64,000 bases of DNA from Polyangium spumosum (GCF_009649845.1 NZ_WJIE01000003.1:62001-126000); one strand, 5' to 3'; shown: positions 47,388 to 56,617, numbered from the stretch's first letter. The notes: generated by a model not told the origin, from the sequence alone. Numbers and translations are program-made.

Positions 47388-48407
47388 ATGATGACCAACC
47401 CGAGACGCGCCGCACATCCTCGCCGGCGGTGGGACGTCCTCGCGCCCGCAGCCGCCCTCGCCCTCGCGCTCGCCTCCGGCCGCGCCGCCGCGGCGCCGCC
47501 CGAGGAGGGGGACCACGCCGCGCGTCGGGCCGCCGCGGAGGTGCTCTTCGACGATGGCAAACGGCTCATGCGCGAGGGGCAATATGCGGTGGCCTGCCCC
47601 AAATTCGCCGAGAGCCAGCGGCTCGACGCGGGCGTGGGGACGCTCCTGAACCTCGCCGATTGCCTGGAGAAAATCGGGCGCACCGCGAGCGCCTGGGCCG
47701 AGTTCCGGGCGGCCGCGTATGCCGCGCGTGAAAAAGGCCAGGTCGAGCGCGAGACGGTGGCGCGCGAGCGGGCCGCGGCGCTCGAGCCGAGGCTCGCGCG
47801 GCTCGTGGTCACGGCGCCGTGGGCCGATCACCTCACCGATCTGGAGATTCGCAAGGACGGCCAGCCCCTCGGGCGCGCGCTCTGGGGGACGGCCGTGCCC
47901 GTCGACCCGGGCAAACACGTCATCGAGGCGATGGCCCGGGGCAAACGCCCCTTCCGCGTGGAGGTGGTGGTGCCCGCGGGCGAGGCCACGCAGGTGACGA
48001 CGGCCATTCCGGAGCTCGCGGAGCTGCCGGAGCCGAAGCCCGCGGCGGCGCCGACGCCGCCCTCGCATTCGCGCGGGACGGTGCAGAGGGTCGCGGGCGT
48101 CGCGCTGGGAGGCGCGGGCGTCGTCTCGGTCGTCGCGGGCTCGATCCTCGGGGTGCAGGCCATCGCGGGGAGAGACGCCTCGGCGGCCCATTGCATCGAG
48201 GGCAACCTCTGCGACGCGACGGGGGTCGCGCTCCGCGGCGAGGCGCGAATGCGCGGCGACGCGGCCACGGGCACGATCCTCGCTGGCGCCCTGGCGGCGG
48301 CGGGGGGGCTCGTCCTATATCTCACGGCGCCAGCCGGCACGCCCGCGCGTGCCGGCGTCGGCGCGGTGGGGTCGGGCGCGGGGCTCGTGGTCGGAGGTGT
48401 GTTTTGA
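47388..48407 (+). CDS. Secreted TPR/PEGA-like protein downstream of a kinase
   Basis: A 339-residue protein with a cleavable signal (GRAAAAPPEEG), a TPR-like helical stretch (ADEL-type pattern AAEVLFDDGKRLMREGQYAVACPKF, LNLADCLEKIGRTASAWAEF), a PEGA-like beta domain (LVVTAPWADHLTDLEIRKDGQPL, VDPGKHVIEAMARGKRPF) and two C-terminal hydrophobic stretches. This arrangement is common in myxobacteria next to Hanks-type kinases. Function is unknown; it probably works at the cell envelope. ATG 47388 lies one base after the kinase stop; ATG 47391 is equally possible. Confidence 0.8.
   Translation: MMTNPRRAAHPRRRWDVLAPAAALALALASGRAAAAPPEEGDHAARRAAAEVLFDDGKRLMREGQYAVACPKFAESQRLDAGVGTLLNLADCLEKIGRTASAWAEFRAAAYAAREKGQVERETVARERAAALEPRLARLVVTAPWADHLTDLEIRKDGQPLGRALWGTAVPVDPGKHVIEAMARGKRPFRVEVVVPAGEATQVTTAIPELAELPEPKPAAAPTPPSHSRGTVQRVAGVALGGAGVVSVVAGSILGVQAIAGRDASAAHCIEGNLCDATGVALRGEARMRGDAATGTILAGALAAAGGLVLYLTAPAGTPARAGVGAVGSGAGLVVGGVF
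48393..48397 (+). promoter_or_regulatory. Shine-Dalgarno supporting a TTG start
   Basis: GGAGG lies six bases before TTG 48404, whose bases overlap the TGA of the upstream gene (TTGA). There is no ATG or GTG before the signal peptide in this frame, so TTG is the start. Confidence 0.75.
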
Positions 48408-49036
48408 GCGAAAAACGACAAACGGGGCGGCCTCGCGGGCGTCCCTTTTGGTGGCTCGGGCTCCTCGTGCTCGGCCAGGCCCTCGGCTGCAATGCGATCG
48501 CCGGCATCGAGGAGGGCGTGCTCGCGCTCTGCGAGGACGGCACGCGTATCGATCAGACGGGCTGCCAGGGCTCGTCCGAGGGGAGCGGCGGGGCGGGCGG
48601 CGAGGGCGGGGACCCCTCGTGCCGGAGCTGCCCCGGCGATTGCCCTCTGCCCTGGCAATGGAAATCGCCCACGACGGGCTCGTGTTATTTGCACCATGGC
48701 GATTCCGTCGACTGGAGCAACGCGCGTGAGCAATGCGTGGAGCTCGGCGCCGATCTCGCCGCGCTGAGCTCGGCCGAGGAGTTCTGGTTCGTGGCGAGCG
48801 TGGTGACGGGTGACGTCTGGATCGGCGGGACGGACCGGGAGGTCGAGGGCACGTTCGCGTGGTCGAACGGCGAGCCGTGGGGGTACACGGCGTGGAAGGA
48901 GGAAAAGCCCGGCGACCAGGGCAACAAGCAGGACTGCGTGATGCTCTCGGCCGCGCCGGGGACCGCGGCTTCGTTCGACGACCGGCCCTGCGGCGAGAAG
49001 CGGGGGTTTCTCTGCGAAATGAAGCTCCCGCCTTGA
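48404..49036 (+). CDS. C-type lectin-domain lipoprotein
   Basis: A 210-residue predicted lipoprotein (lipobox VLGQALGC) with a Gly/Ser linker and a C-type lectin-like domain (about 85-208): GSCYLHHGDSVDWSNAREQCVELGADLAAL, VWIGGTDREVEGTFAWSNGEPW, and the closing CVMLS...RPCGEKRGFLCEM with conserved cysteines. The calcium/sugar site EPN/QPD is not clear, so sugar binding is uncertain. Translational overlap with the TPR gene places it in the kinase operon. Confidence 0.88.
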   Translation: MSEKRQTGRPRGRPFWWLGLLVLGQALGCNAIAGIEEGVLALCEDGTRIDQTGCQGSSEGSGGAGGEGGDPSCRSCPGDCPLPWQWKSPTTGSCYLHHGDSVDWSNAREQCVELGADLAALSSAEEFWFVASVVTGDVWIGGTDREVEGTFAWSNGEPWGYTAWKEEKPGDQGNKQDCVMLSAAPGTAASFDDRPCGEKRGFLCEMKLPP

Positions 49037-49081
49037 GTTTTCTTGTCGCCGCCGGGGCGGAGGTGCGATCCTCGCGCCGGT

Positions 49082-49705
49082 ATGCGGAAGGCACCCCTGC
49101 CCCTTTCGTTCGTGCTCGTGTTCGCCCTCTCCCTCGGCTGCGGCGGAGAGCAACACTCGCCGGCGAACCCCGACGGCTGGTCCGAGGTCCTCGTGGATCC
49201 CACGGGCCAGCCGCTCCGCCGCACCGAGAAGCTGAGCGAGCTCGATCAGGCGCCCACGCCCCTCACGGGGGTGGGTGGCGCGACGCCGCCCACGGAAAAA
49301 CGCGTGCGGCACGACGTGAGCCTCACGAAGGACGCGCCCCGGCAGGCCGTGTGTTCGTGCCTCGCGGTCGTGGTGGGTGAGCCGGGGGATCCGCGCTTCT
49401 CGTGGCGCTCCGAGGCGCCGAAGCTCGGCGCGGACGTGGCGGTGGTCGCCGTGAGCGGCAAGGGCGTGCCTTGCCCCGGGCAGGCCGAGGACGCGCCGCG
49501 GCGGCCGAGCATCGCGGGGGTCGAGCAGGACGGCGCCGACGTGGTCGTGATCATCGAGGAGCTCTCGCCGGGCCGCCCGCAGGCCTCGGGGGCCGTCGTC
49601 CCGCGGCCCGGGCCGGGCGGCGCGGTGTACGTGAAACCCAAGGGGCCGAAGGTGCCGTATGGCCGGTCCCTGGCTGGCGCGGGCGGGCGCTGCAAGGTGA
49701 AGTGA
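49082..49705 (+). CDS. Hypothetical lipoprotein
   Basis: A 207-residue predicted lipoprotein (LVFALSLGCGG). The body is Pro/Gly-rich with strands such as QAVCSCLAVVVGEPGDPRFSW, ADVAVVAVSGKGVPC and ADVVVIIEELSPGRP and a few cysteines. No family recognised. It is last in the kinase/TPR/lectin operon and its stop abuts that of the convergent TonB-dependent receptor gene. Confidence 0.75.
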   Translation: MRKAPLPLSFVLVFALSLGCGGEQHSPANPDGWSEVLVDPTGQPLRRTEKLSELDQAPTPLTGVGGATPPTEKRVRHDVSLTKDAPRQAVCSCLAVVVGEPGDPRFSWRSEAPKLGADVAVVAVSGKGVPCPGQAEDAPRRPSIAGVEQDGADVVVIIEELSPGRPQASGAVVPRPGPGGAVYVKPKGPKVPYGRSLAGAGGRCKVK

Positions 49706-52036
49706 TTACAACCCGCCCTCGACGCCGATGCTCGGGACCGTGACGGGCCCGATCTCCTGCGGCTCGCACTCGTTCCTCTTGCATTCGATGCCCGTCTGCT
49801 CGGTGCTGAGCGTCGCGTTCAGCATCTCGATCACGAGCGAGACCCAGCCGCGTTTCTTCAGGTTCCAGCGCTTCTCGATACGCGCGTCGATGCGGAAGAA
49901 CGGGTCCGTGCGGCTCTTGCCCCAGATCGCGGCGTTCGCGGGCGTGACGGGAAGGCCCGTGTAAAAGACGAGGCGCGAGCCGAGGCGCCAGCCCTTGCCG
50001 GCGTCCCAGGAGACGGCGCCGTTCAGCACGTGGGTCCTGTCGAATTGCGCCGGGCCCGAGGAGAAATTGAGGCTCCTCGACGATCGCGACAACGTATACG
50101 CGATGTATCCGCCGAGCCGCTCCGTCAGCTTGCGGCGAATGTACAGCTCGAGCCCCACCGCCGTGCCGAGGGCGCGCTCGGCGAGCTGATTCGGGCCGCC
50201 GTCGTCATTCTCGGGCGGCCCCCCCGGCGGGCCTCCGCCGGGCCCGACCGGGCCTTGCTGGATGCCCCGGGAGGCGGTGTCGAGCGCGTCGGACATGTTG
50301 AAGAAGCCATTGAGGAAAAACGTGCCCGTCGCCTCGAAGCCCCAGGGCAATTTCACGTCGAGGCCGGTGCTCGTCTGGACGCTCCTTTGCAAGCCCCCGG
50401 CGAGCCTGCCGATGGAGATGCCGGGGACGGGCAAGACGAAGCCGGGCGGCTGGTGGGCGAGGCCCATCGCGGAGACGAGCTTCATGCGGGGGAGGATGGG
50501 GACCTTCATGGCGAGCCGCACGTCGGCGCTCAGCGCGGTCACGCCGCCCGAGCCCCAGAGGTCGATACGCGCGCCGGGGGTGAACTCGACCCCGCGGCCG
50601 GCGTCGAGGACGGCGTCCGCGTAAAACCCGACCGCGATGTCCTGTCGCGGCGGGAAAAACTGGTCGAGGAAGGTCTGCGTCTGATCGCCTTCTTCCGGGT
50701 CCACGTTGCCCCCGACGACGAGATCGTAATGGTCGTAGTTCGCGTCCACGCCGGCCCGGAGGAGCAGGGTCTCGCTCCTGCGGTGGAGGATCTGGCTGCG
50801 CGCGCTGAAGAGAAAATCGCGCGCATAAATGCCCTCCTGGCCGCCGACGGCCGTCCGGTCGTAGCCGAACGAGATCGCCTGGCGCAGGCGCGTGCGGGGG
50901 CTGATGTCCTTGTCGTAACGGAGATCGATGCGGTGGAACTGGACGTCGAAGAGGCCCTGCTCCTCTCCGCCTTCGATGGCGCCGAGGTAATCGTGGGCGC
51001 CGAACGCGAACAGGGTGAGCCTGTCCGTGGGGGTGACGTCGAAGGTCGCGCGGGCCTGGTAGTCCCAGTAATTGAGGGTGGTGTCGGGCGCGAGCAGGGA
51101 GAGCGCGGCCGCGGTGTACGAGAATCGGCCGCCGGCCATGACGGTGGCGCGGTCGCCGATCGGGGTCTCGACCATGGCGCCGGCGTCGAAGACGCGGATG
51201 TTCGCCTCGCCGTGCAGCTCGCCCTTGGGCTTCGTCGTCTCGCCCGCCACGATGCCGCCCGCGAAACGGCCATATTGCGCGGGATAACCGCCCGGATAGA
51301 GGTCGACCCGGTCGACGATCGCCGGGTTGACGACCGAGGGGCCGAGGGCGAGGTGATAAAGATAAGGGACGCGGACGTTGTCGAGGTAATACCCGACGTT
51401 GCCGGGCGGAGCGCCGCGAATGTAGAAGAAGGGCAACCCCGAGAAGATGGGCGTGACGCCGGGCAGGGACTCGATCGCGCGAAAAGGATCGCCGAACGCG
51501 CCCGGCAGGACGCGGACCTCGGCGCGCCCGAGCGAGGAGGTGCCGGCGGCGCGGCGCTCGCCGAGGGCGATGACCTCGATCGGCGCGGGGCCCGCCGGCT
51601 TCGGGGCCGGGGTTTTTCCGGGCGCGGCGGCCTCGGCGGCGGGCTCCTCGGCGGCCGGCTCGGGGGGCGTGAAATGGACGAGGACACGAATTCGCGCAGG
51701 AATGGGCTTCCCGTCGCGCGTCGCCGGCTCGAAGCGCCAGCCCGGCGCGGCGCGGGTCGCGGCGTCCGTGAAGGGCGCGTCCCCCGAGAAGATCCGCGCC
51801 TCCTTGACGCTTCCATCCGCGGCGACCGTGACGTCGAGCACGACGTCCGCCTCGCCCGTGAGCCCCGGCACCTCGGGATAGGCGGCCTCCAGGGCGGCGA
51901 GGGGCCGGGGCGGGACGAGGACGGGCGCGGGCGGCGGCGCGGGGGCGGGCTTCGGGGATTCGGCGGCGAGCGCGGATCCGGCCGGGAAAAGGAACGCCGA
52001 GAGCACGAACGAAGAAAGGAAGAGCGTGCTTCGCAT
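49706..52036 (-). CDS. TonB-dependent receptor with fused TonB-like N-terminal domain
   Basis: A 776-residue outer-membrane receptor. After a signal peptide (ending near SALAAES) comes a Pro/Ala stretch and a TonB C-terminal-like domain (about 50-135: DVVLDVTVAADGSVKEARI, APGWRFEPATRDGKPIPARIRV), then an Ala/Pro linker. The plug (about 170-280; ALPGAF..., LPGVTPIFSGLPFFYIRGAPPGNVGYYLDNVRVPY, VDRVDLYPGGYPAQYGRF) and a long beta barrel follow. Fusion of a TonB-like domain to the receptor is typical of this Bacteroidetes/myxobacterial class; the ligand is unknown. ATG 52036. It diverges from the sigma-54 activator gene. Confidence 0.88.
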   Translation of the reverse strand: MRSTLFLSSFVLSAFLFPAGSALAAESPKPAPAPPPAPVLVPPRPLAALEAAYPEVPGLTGEADVVLDVTVAADGSVKEARIFSGDAPFTDAATRAAPGWRFEPATRDGKPIPARIRVLVHFTPPEPAAEEPAAEAAAPGKTPAPKPAGPAPIEVIALGERRAAGTSSLGRAEVRVLPGAFGDPFRAIESLPGVTPIFSGLPFFYIRGAPPGNVGYYLDNVRVPYLYHLALGPSVVNPAIVDRVDLYPGGYPAQYGRFAGGIVAGETTKPKGELHGEANIRVFDAGAMVETPIGDRATVMAGGRFSYTAAALSLLAPDTTLNYWDYQARATFDVTPTDRLTLFAFGAHDYLGAIEGGEEQGLFDVQFHRIDLRYDKDISPRTRLRQAISFGYDRTAVGGQEGIYARDFLFSARSQILHRRSETLLLRAGVDANYDHYDLVVGGNVDPEEGDQTQTFLDQFFPPRQDIAVGFYADAVLDAGRGVEFTPGARIDLWGSGGVTALSADVRLAMKVPILPRMKLVSAMGLAHQPPGFVLPVPGISIGRLAGGLQRSVQTSTGLDVKLPWGFEATGTFFLNGFFNMSDALDTASRGIQQGPVGPGGGPPGGPPENDDGGPNQLAERALGTAVGLELYIRRKLTERLGGYIAYTLSRSSRSLNFSSGPAQFDRTHVLNGAVSWDAGKGWRLGSRLVFYTGLPVTPANAAIWGKSRTDPFFRIDARIEKRWNLKKRGWVSLVIEMLNATLSTEQTGIECKRNECEPQEIGPVTVPSIGVEGGL

Positions 52037-52352
52037 CACCGCGGGCACGATCGCACGTGGACGTCGCCGATGCCTCTGGAATCCGTCTGGAGGGTCATGC
52101 CCGTACGAAGTAACACGCATGGTCACGGCATTCCCCACCCTGGTACTTCTGGAAGAACGTAGTTGCTTTCACTACCAAAGAAGATGTAACCTGGAAGAGT
52201 CGGTTTTTCATCGACAGGTTCAAGATGTGCGCTGTGAGTCGCCGCGGGTCACGTGACGATTGTTACTGCACCATCGCTCGGAGAGCGAGGCTCGAGCGCC
52301 ACACGTCCTGTCGAGAGCACGAGACCGGGGGGGATATCGGGGAGGCCCCCGG
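52037..52352. other. Intergenic region between TonB receptor and sigma-54 activator genes
   Basis: A 316-bp divergent gap. It contains a locally AT-richer island (about 52150-52215) that could hold promoters, but I find no convincing -35/-10 pair or -24/-12 element, and none of the TTGCGCAA octamers seen at 53.8 and 60.4 kb. Confidence 0.5.
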
Positions 52353-53762
52353 ATGACGAAGAGGGACCTCGGCCCGCTCGAGCTCGTCATCACCACGTCC
52401 GACGCGACGAGCACGCGGCGACTACCAGCCTCCGGTCGGCTCACGATCGGGCGTGATCCCCGGAATCAAGTCCACCTGCACGACCCGTCCGTTTCGCGCC
52501 GGCACGCGGTCCTCGACCTCGGTCCGCCACTGCGCGTCGAGGACACGGGGAGCTCGAACGGGCTGCGCGTGATGACGTCCGAGGAGTCGGACGGGACGGC
52601 GCGAATCGTCGAGCGGCGGGTCTCGCCGGGGCATTCGATGGACATCGCGCTCGGAGACGGGGTGCAGCTCGGGGCGACGCTGCTCGTCGTGCAACGCGGG
52701 GACGCCGAGGAGAACCCCGCATCGTCCCGCGTCGTCCGCTCCTTCTCCGTGCCGGTCGTCCACGACAGCGCCATGCGGAAGCTCTACGAGCTCGTGGACC
52801 TCGTGGCACAGAGCGCGATCAGCGTGCTCTTGCTGGGCGAGACGGGGGTGGGCAAGGAGGTGATGGCGGAGGCCATTCACCGGCGCTCGACGCGGGCGCG
52901 GGGGCCGCTCGTTTGCCTGAATTGCGCAGCGATCCACGAATCGCTGCTGGAGAGCGAGCTGTTCGGGCACGAGGCGGGGGCGTTCACCGGCGCGACCCGG
53001 GCCAAACCGGGGCTCTTCGAGGTGGCCGCGGGCGGGACGGTCTTCCTGGACGAGGTGGGTGAGCTGCCGGTGTCGGTGCAGGTGAAGCTCCTCCGGGTGC
53101 TGGAGGAGCGGAAGGTGCTGCGGGTCGGCGGGCTGCAGAAGAAGCCGATCGACGTGCGTTTCGTGTCGGCGACGAACCGCGATCTGGAGGACGAGGTGGC
53201 GCGCGGCGCGTTCCGGCAGGATCTGTATTTCCGTCTGAATGGGGTGACGATCGAGATCCCGCCGCTGCGGGAGCGGACGTCGGAGATCGAGCCGATCGCA
53301 CGGAGCTTCATCGCGCGGTCGGCGGTGCAGATGAACATGCGGGCGGAGCCGCGGCTGTCCGAGGCAGCGCTGGAGGCGCTGCGCGGGCATGCCTGGCCGG
53401 GGAACATCCGGGAGTTACGCAACGTGATCGAGCGGGCGGTGGTGCTGAGCGCGGGGGGGACGATTCTGCCCGACCATCTGGGGCTCGGCGGGCGAGGGCC
53501 CTCCGGCGGGCGGAAGTCGAGCCCGGAGCTCGTGACGATCCCGCCGCCGCCGCCCCGCGTGTCGAGCCCGAGCGACGTGGAGCCGGCGATCGCGCCGCTT
53601 CGCGTGCCGGTGGGCGCGGACGAGCGCCGTCGCATCGTGGAGGCGCTCGAGTATTGCGGGGGCAATCAGTCGAAGGCCGCGGAGATGCTGGGGATCTCGC
53701 GGAGGACGCTCTTGACGCGGCTCGACCTGTACGGAATCCCGAGGCCGCGGAAGAATCGGTGA
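52353..53762 (+). CDS. FHA-domain sigma-54-dependent transcriptional activator
   Basis: A 469-residue enhancer-binding protein. Residues about 25-115 are an FHA domain (LTIGRDPRNQV, VSRRHAVL, TGSSNGLRV), so input is probably a phosphothreonine on a partner or on itself. The AAA+ domain has Walker A LLGETGVGKE, the sigma-54-contact loop GAFTGA (209-214), Walker B GGTVFLDEVGEL and WPGNIREL. A Fis-type helix-turn-helix ends it (CGGNQSKAAEMLGISRRTLLTRL). ATG 52353 has GGAGG upstream. A sigma-54 promoter with an octamer array lies immediately downstream, before the next gene. Confidence 0.95.
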   Translation: MTKRDLGPLELVITTSDATSTRRLPASGRLTIGRDPRNQVHLHDPSVSRRHAVLDLGPPLRVEDTGSSNGLRVMTSEESDGTARIVERRVSPGHSMDIALGDGVQLGATLLVVQRGDAEENPASSRVVRSFSVPVVHDSAMRKLYELVDLVAQSAISVLLLGETGVGKEVMAEAIHRRSTRARGPLVCLNCAAIHESLLESELFGHEAGAFTGATRAKPGLFEVAAGGTVFLDEVGELPVSVQVKLLRVLEERKVLRVGGLQKKPIDVRFVSATNRDLEDEVARGAFRQDLYFRLNGVTIEIPPLRERTSEIEPIARSFIARSAVQMNMRAEPRLSEAALEALRGHAWPGNIRELRNVIERAVVLSAGGTILPDHLGLGGRGPSGGRKSSPELVTIPPPPPRVSSPSDVEPAIAPLRVPVGADERRRIVEALEYCGGNQSKAAEMLGISRRTLLTRLDLYGIPRPRKNR

Positions 53763-53793
53763 GGGGGAGCCCGCCCCGGCGGGGAGGGGGCGG

Positions 53794-53855
53794 TTGTGTA
53801 GGTTTGCGCAAGTGGGGCTCAGGTTGCGCAAGATTGCGCGAGCCGTGTTGCGCAA
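53794..53855. promoter_or_regulatory. Array of TTGCGCAA-like octamers (probable enhancer sites)
   Basis: Copies: TTGTGTAG at 53794, TTGCGCAA at 53804, TTGCGCAA at 53824, TTGCGCGA at 53834 and TTGCGCAA at 53848. The first four sit on a 10-bp grid (one position, 53814, is not recognisable). They lie 50-110 bp upstream of a sigma-54 promoter and just after the activator gene, as expected for enhancer-binding sites. A second array precedes the operon at 58-60 kb. Confidence 0.65.
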
Positions 53856-53905
53856 GCGCGGAGCACGCTCCGAACGAACTCCCTCGAATGGCGTGTTTTC
53901 GGGGT

Positions 53906-53921
53906 TGGCACGACGAGTGCA
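53906..53921 (+). promoter_or_regulatory. Sigma-54 (-24/-12) promoter
   Basis: TGGCACGACGAGTGCA matches TGGCAC-N5-TTGCA with one mismatch; the GG (53907-53908) and GC (53919-53920) doublets are correctly 12 bp apart. Transcription would begin near 53932 and read into the lipoprotein gene at 54016. Confidence 0.75.
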
Positions 53922-54015
53922 CCTATCGTCCTGACGAACAGCGCGCCGTCGGCGCCGCTAGGACACGTGACGGTGAAACGCGGCCCCGGATAGCGTCCCG
54001 CTTGTGGAGAGTACC

Positions 54016-55563
54016 ATGAAGAATTTCATTCATAGTGGCATTGCAGGTCTCGTCGCCGTCGGTCTCGCGGCATGTGTGGCCGATACGAGCTGGGATCAGG
54101 GCACGGAGGAGGAGGGACTGACCGATTCGGTGAGCCAGGCCGAGGTCACCGCGTGTCCGGGGTTCGCCGCGCAGATCCCCAACGTCAAGTACGACAAAGA
54201 GCTCGTCATTACCAATCCGGCGGTCGTAGATGATCCGTGCCGTACGATCATGGACAACCCGTTATGCACCGATCCCAACAAGACGCAGATCAACGGGAAG
54301 TGGAGCTTCTGGTACCTGATGTCGCAGATGGCTGGGAGCAACAACGTGTCGAGGTTCGTGCTCAAGTGGCTAGAGTCGTTCGAGGCGGACGACATCGTCG
54401 TCAACGGCCAGACTCTCCAGGCGCGCACGCCGATCCGTAGCCTGATCATCGATCCTTGGCGGCAGAAGAGTGGCTGCGCGATTGGCCTCAAGTACGATCA
54501 ATTCGGAGGTGCGTGCAACCTCAATCCCAAGCTCGCGCCCTTCCGTCTGCTAGGCATCTTCAATCGCGTCGACCTCCGTTCGGGTGGCGCCGGCAGCGTG
54601 GACCCCTACGGGAACATCGTCAGCGGCGGTGACGCGGGAGAGGGCCGATTCGTTTTCGGCTTCACGCAGGTGCCGAACAGCGTCGACAGCGTCGCGAACG
54701 CGACGCAGTTGCCGGACGCGACGATGATCTTCGAGTACAAGCTGCCGACGAACAACCGCACCGCGCAGCAGTGGGCCCTCGCTTGGCGTGCGCTCGGCAA
54801 TTTCACGACCTTCGACGCGGGTTACAAAAACGCGCTTCAGACCATCACCGAGGGGTTCGTCAAGAACGGCTTGGTGGCGGGTAACCCCAATAACGGCAGC
54901 TCGATCGCGCAGGTACGCTCCGACGAAAAGACATTCCACCCCCCGCCCGCCATCGCCTCCCAGAAGGTCTGGTCGATGCGGGAGTTCAAGCTTGGCTGCC
55001 TGCCTGGACAGACGTGCGGAACGAACGACAGGTTCCTGGTCAACACTACCACCGGGCAGACGCCTCCGCACGACAGCGTATGGGATCCCATCAACGTCAC
55101 GAACCAGACGACCACCCTGGACGCCTTCCTGACGGAGAACCAGACGAGCATCATCAATGGCACGCACGTCGTCCCCGCGATGTACAATGGCGTGCACTTT
55201 TTGGCAGGGGACTCGCGTTCCCGATCGGGCATAAACGCGATTCAGTGGAATCGAACGAATGATATGTCGTACATGGACCCCAACGTCTGCACTGCGCGAC
55301 GTCTCTTTGCCTTCTCGACGTGCAGCGGATGTCATTACTTCGAGACGGACAACACCGTGTCGAACCTCCACATTAGGAATCGCGATACCGGCGTGCCGTC
55401 CGAGCTATCGCCGTTCCTCTCGCAGTCTCCGCGTGTGGTCACGAGTGATCCCTGCGAGGTGAGCGTGAGTTACGACGAGCCCAAGCGACGCAAGTGCGAA
55501 CTCCTCGCGCTGGCCGCGGGGAAATCGACCCCTGTAAACAAGCATACTGGACGCACGCACTGA
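54016..55563 (+). CDS. Lipoprotein with one c-type haem motif, sigma-54 controlled
   Basis: A 515-residue predicted lipoprotein (GLAACVAD). The body has no family name that I recognise but shares the motif order of the poly-Asp protein at 23.8-25.7 kb: FNRVDLR against ANRFDLA, EGRFVFGF against EYRIVFA, TMIFEYKLP against FMIFEAVLP, and a late haem motif CSGCHYFE. Codon use is visibly less GC-rich (frequent AAC, AAT, ATC, TTC runs) than the neighbours, perhaps from later acquisition. GTG 54004 is an alternative start, but ATG 54016 has GGAG at good distance. A -24/-12 promoter lies 95-110 bp upstream. Confidence 0.75.
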   Translation: MKNFIHSGIAGLVAVGLAACVADTSWDQGTEEEGLTDSVSQAEVTACPGFAAQIPNVKYDKELVITNPAVVDDPCRTIMDNPLCTDPNKTQINGKWSFWYLMSQMAGSNNVSRFVLKWLESFEADDIVVNGQTLQARTPIRSLIIDPWRQKSGCAIGLKYDQFGGACNLNPKLAPFRLLGIFNRVDLRSGGAGSVDPYGNIVSGGDAGEGRFVFGFTQVPNSVDSVANATQLPDATMIFEYKLPTNNRTAQQWALAWRALGNFTTFDAGYKNALQTITEGFVKNGLVAGNPNNGSSIAQVRSDEKTFHPPPAIASQKVWSMREFKLGCLPGQTCGTNDRFLVNTTTGQTPPHDSVWDPINVTNQTTTLDAFLTENQTSIINGTHVVPAMYNGVHFLAGDSRSRSGINAIQWNRTNDMSYMDPNVCTARRLFAFSTCSGCHYFETDNTVSNLHIRNRDTGVPSELSPFLSQSPRVVTSDPCEVSVSYDEPKRRKCELLALAAGKSTPVNKHTGRTH

Positions 55564-55645
55564 GCATCAGTCACACCACGCCCTCCGGTGCCGGTCGCTG
55601 GGATGTTTCCAGTCCTGCGACGGCACGGATGGGGAGCGGTGCTTT

Positions 55646-56617
55646 TCACGGGCTACAGGAAGCGCAGATCCCACCGCAATCAATGCCTGTCTCGTTGCCG
55701 TTCTTTGTGCCGTCGCTGCAGCTGGGCCCCTGACAAACGGCCTTGACGCAGACTCCGCTCGCGCAATCCCCGTGCGAGGCACAGGGTGAAGCGGGGGCGC
55801 ATTTCTGCGCGCAGCTCGGTCCGCCGCAGTCGATATCAGCTTCTTCCCCGTTCCTCTTGCCATCCACGCACGTGGGGGCCAGGCACACGTTGGCCCCCGA
55901 GCAGACGCCGCTCAGGCAATCCCCGTTCACGATGCAGGGCTTACCATCCTTGCATGGTGCGCACGGACCACCGCAATCGACGGCCGACTCCGCTCCATCC
56001 AGCACGCCGTTCGCACAATTCAAAGCGACGCATCTGTTTTCGTGGCAAATCAGACCACCGGTGCAATTCATCGTGATTGCGCACTCGCGACATTTTCCGT
56101 AGTCGTCGCAAAATCCGGCACCGCAAGACTCGGCGTAAAATGAGGGGTCATGAACGATGACGCCCTGCAAACAGTACTCGACGGTACAACTGTTAACATC
56201 GTCAAAGAGATCGAAGAAGTCCTCGGTTGCGACGATGTTCCCCTGACCATCACAGACCAGCGTGCGGCAGTCGCCATACACCTGTGAGGGAGCCGGGACC
56301 CCGTAAGCTTGCGGCTTCTGCATGCAGACGCTCCCCTCGCAGACGTATTCGTAGCATACCTTGAACGGTCCCGTGCAATCACCGTTCTCCATGCAAGCCG
56401 CCGAACCACCGCTGCCCGACGACCCCGGACCGCTGCCGCCACCCCCCGCGCCCGCGCCCCCCATCCCGCCCGGTCCCCCCGCACCCCCTTGCCCACTCAT
56501 TCCCCCGGGCCCCCCGGATCCTTGCGGATTCCCAGCCTCCAGCGTCAGGCAACCGGCTCCGACCGATGCGCCAAGAAACGCCAGCGCCGACACCCACGAC
56601 AAATGCCTCCACCGCAT
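55646..56617 (-). CDS. Cys-rich lipoprotein
   Basis: A 323-residue predicted lipoprotein (ASVGAGCLTLE) with a long Gly/Ser linker followed by Cys-rich modules: CMENGDCTGPFKVCYEYVCEG, CRECAITMNCTGGLICHENRCV, then three CxxGxxxGxExxIDCGGxCxxC units (VLDGAESAVDCGGPC, KRNGEEADIDCGGPSC, TKNGNETGIDCGGIC). Such units are common in myxobacterial surface proteins of unknown role. ATG 56617. It follows the next Cys-rich gene by 75 bp on the same strand and is probably last in the sigma-54 operon starting at 60.3 kb. Confidence 0.8.
   Translation of the reverse strand: MRWRHLSWVSALAFLGASVGAGCLTLEAGNPQGSGGPGGMSGQGGAGGPGGMGGAGAGGGGSGPGSSGSGGSAACMENGDCTGPFKVCYEYVCEGSVCMQKPQAYGVPAPSQVYGDCRTLVCDGQGNIVATEDFFDLFDDVNSCTVEYCLQGVIVHDPSFYAESCGAGFCDDYGKCRECAITMNCTGGLICHENRCVALNCANGVLDGAESAVDCGGPCAPCKDGKPCIVNGDCLSGVCSGANVCLAPTCVDGKRNGEEADIDCGGPSCAQKCAPASPCASHGDCASGVCVKAVCQGPSCSDGTKNGNETGIDCGGICASCSP

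Noticed and set aside
52150..52180. TGGAA...TTGCT near 52160 considered as a sigma-54 promoter for the activator gene
   Set aside because: The GG and GC doublets are 14 bp apart rather than 12.
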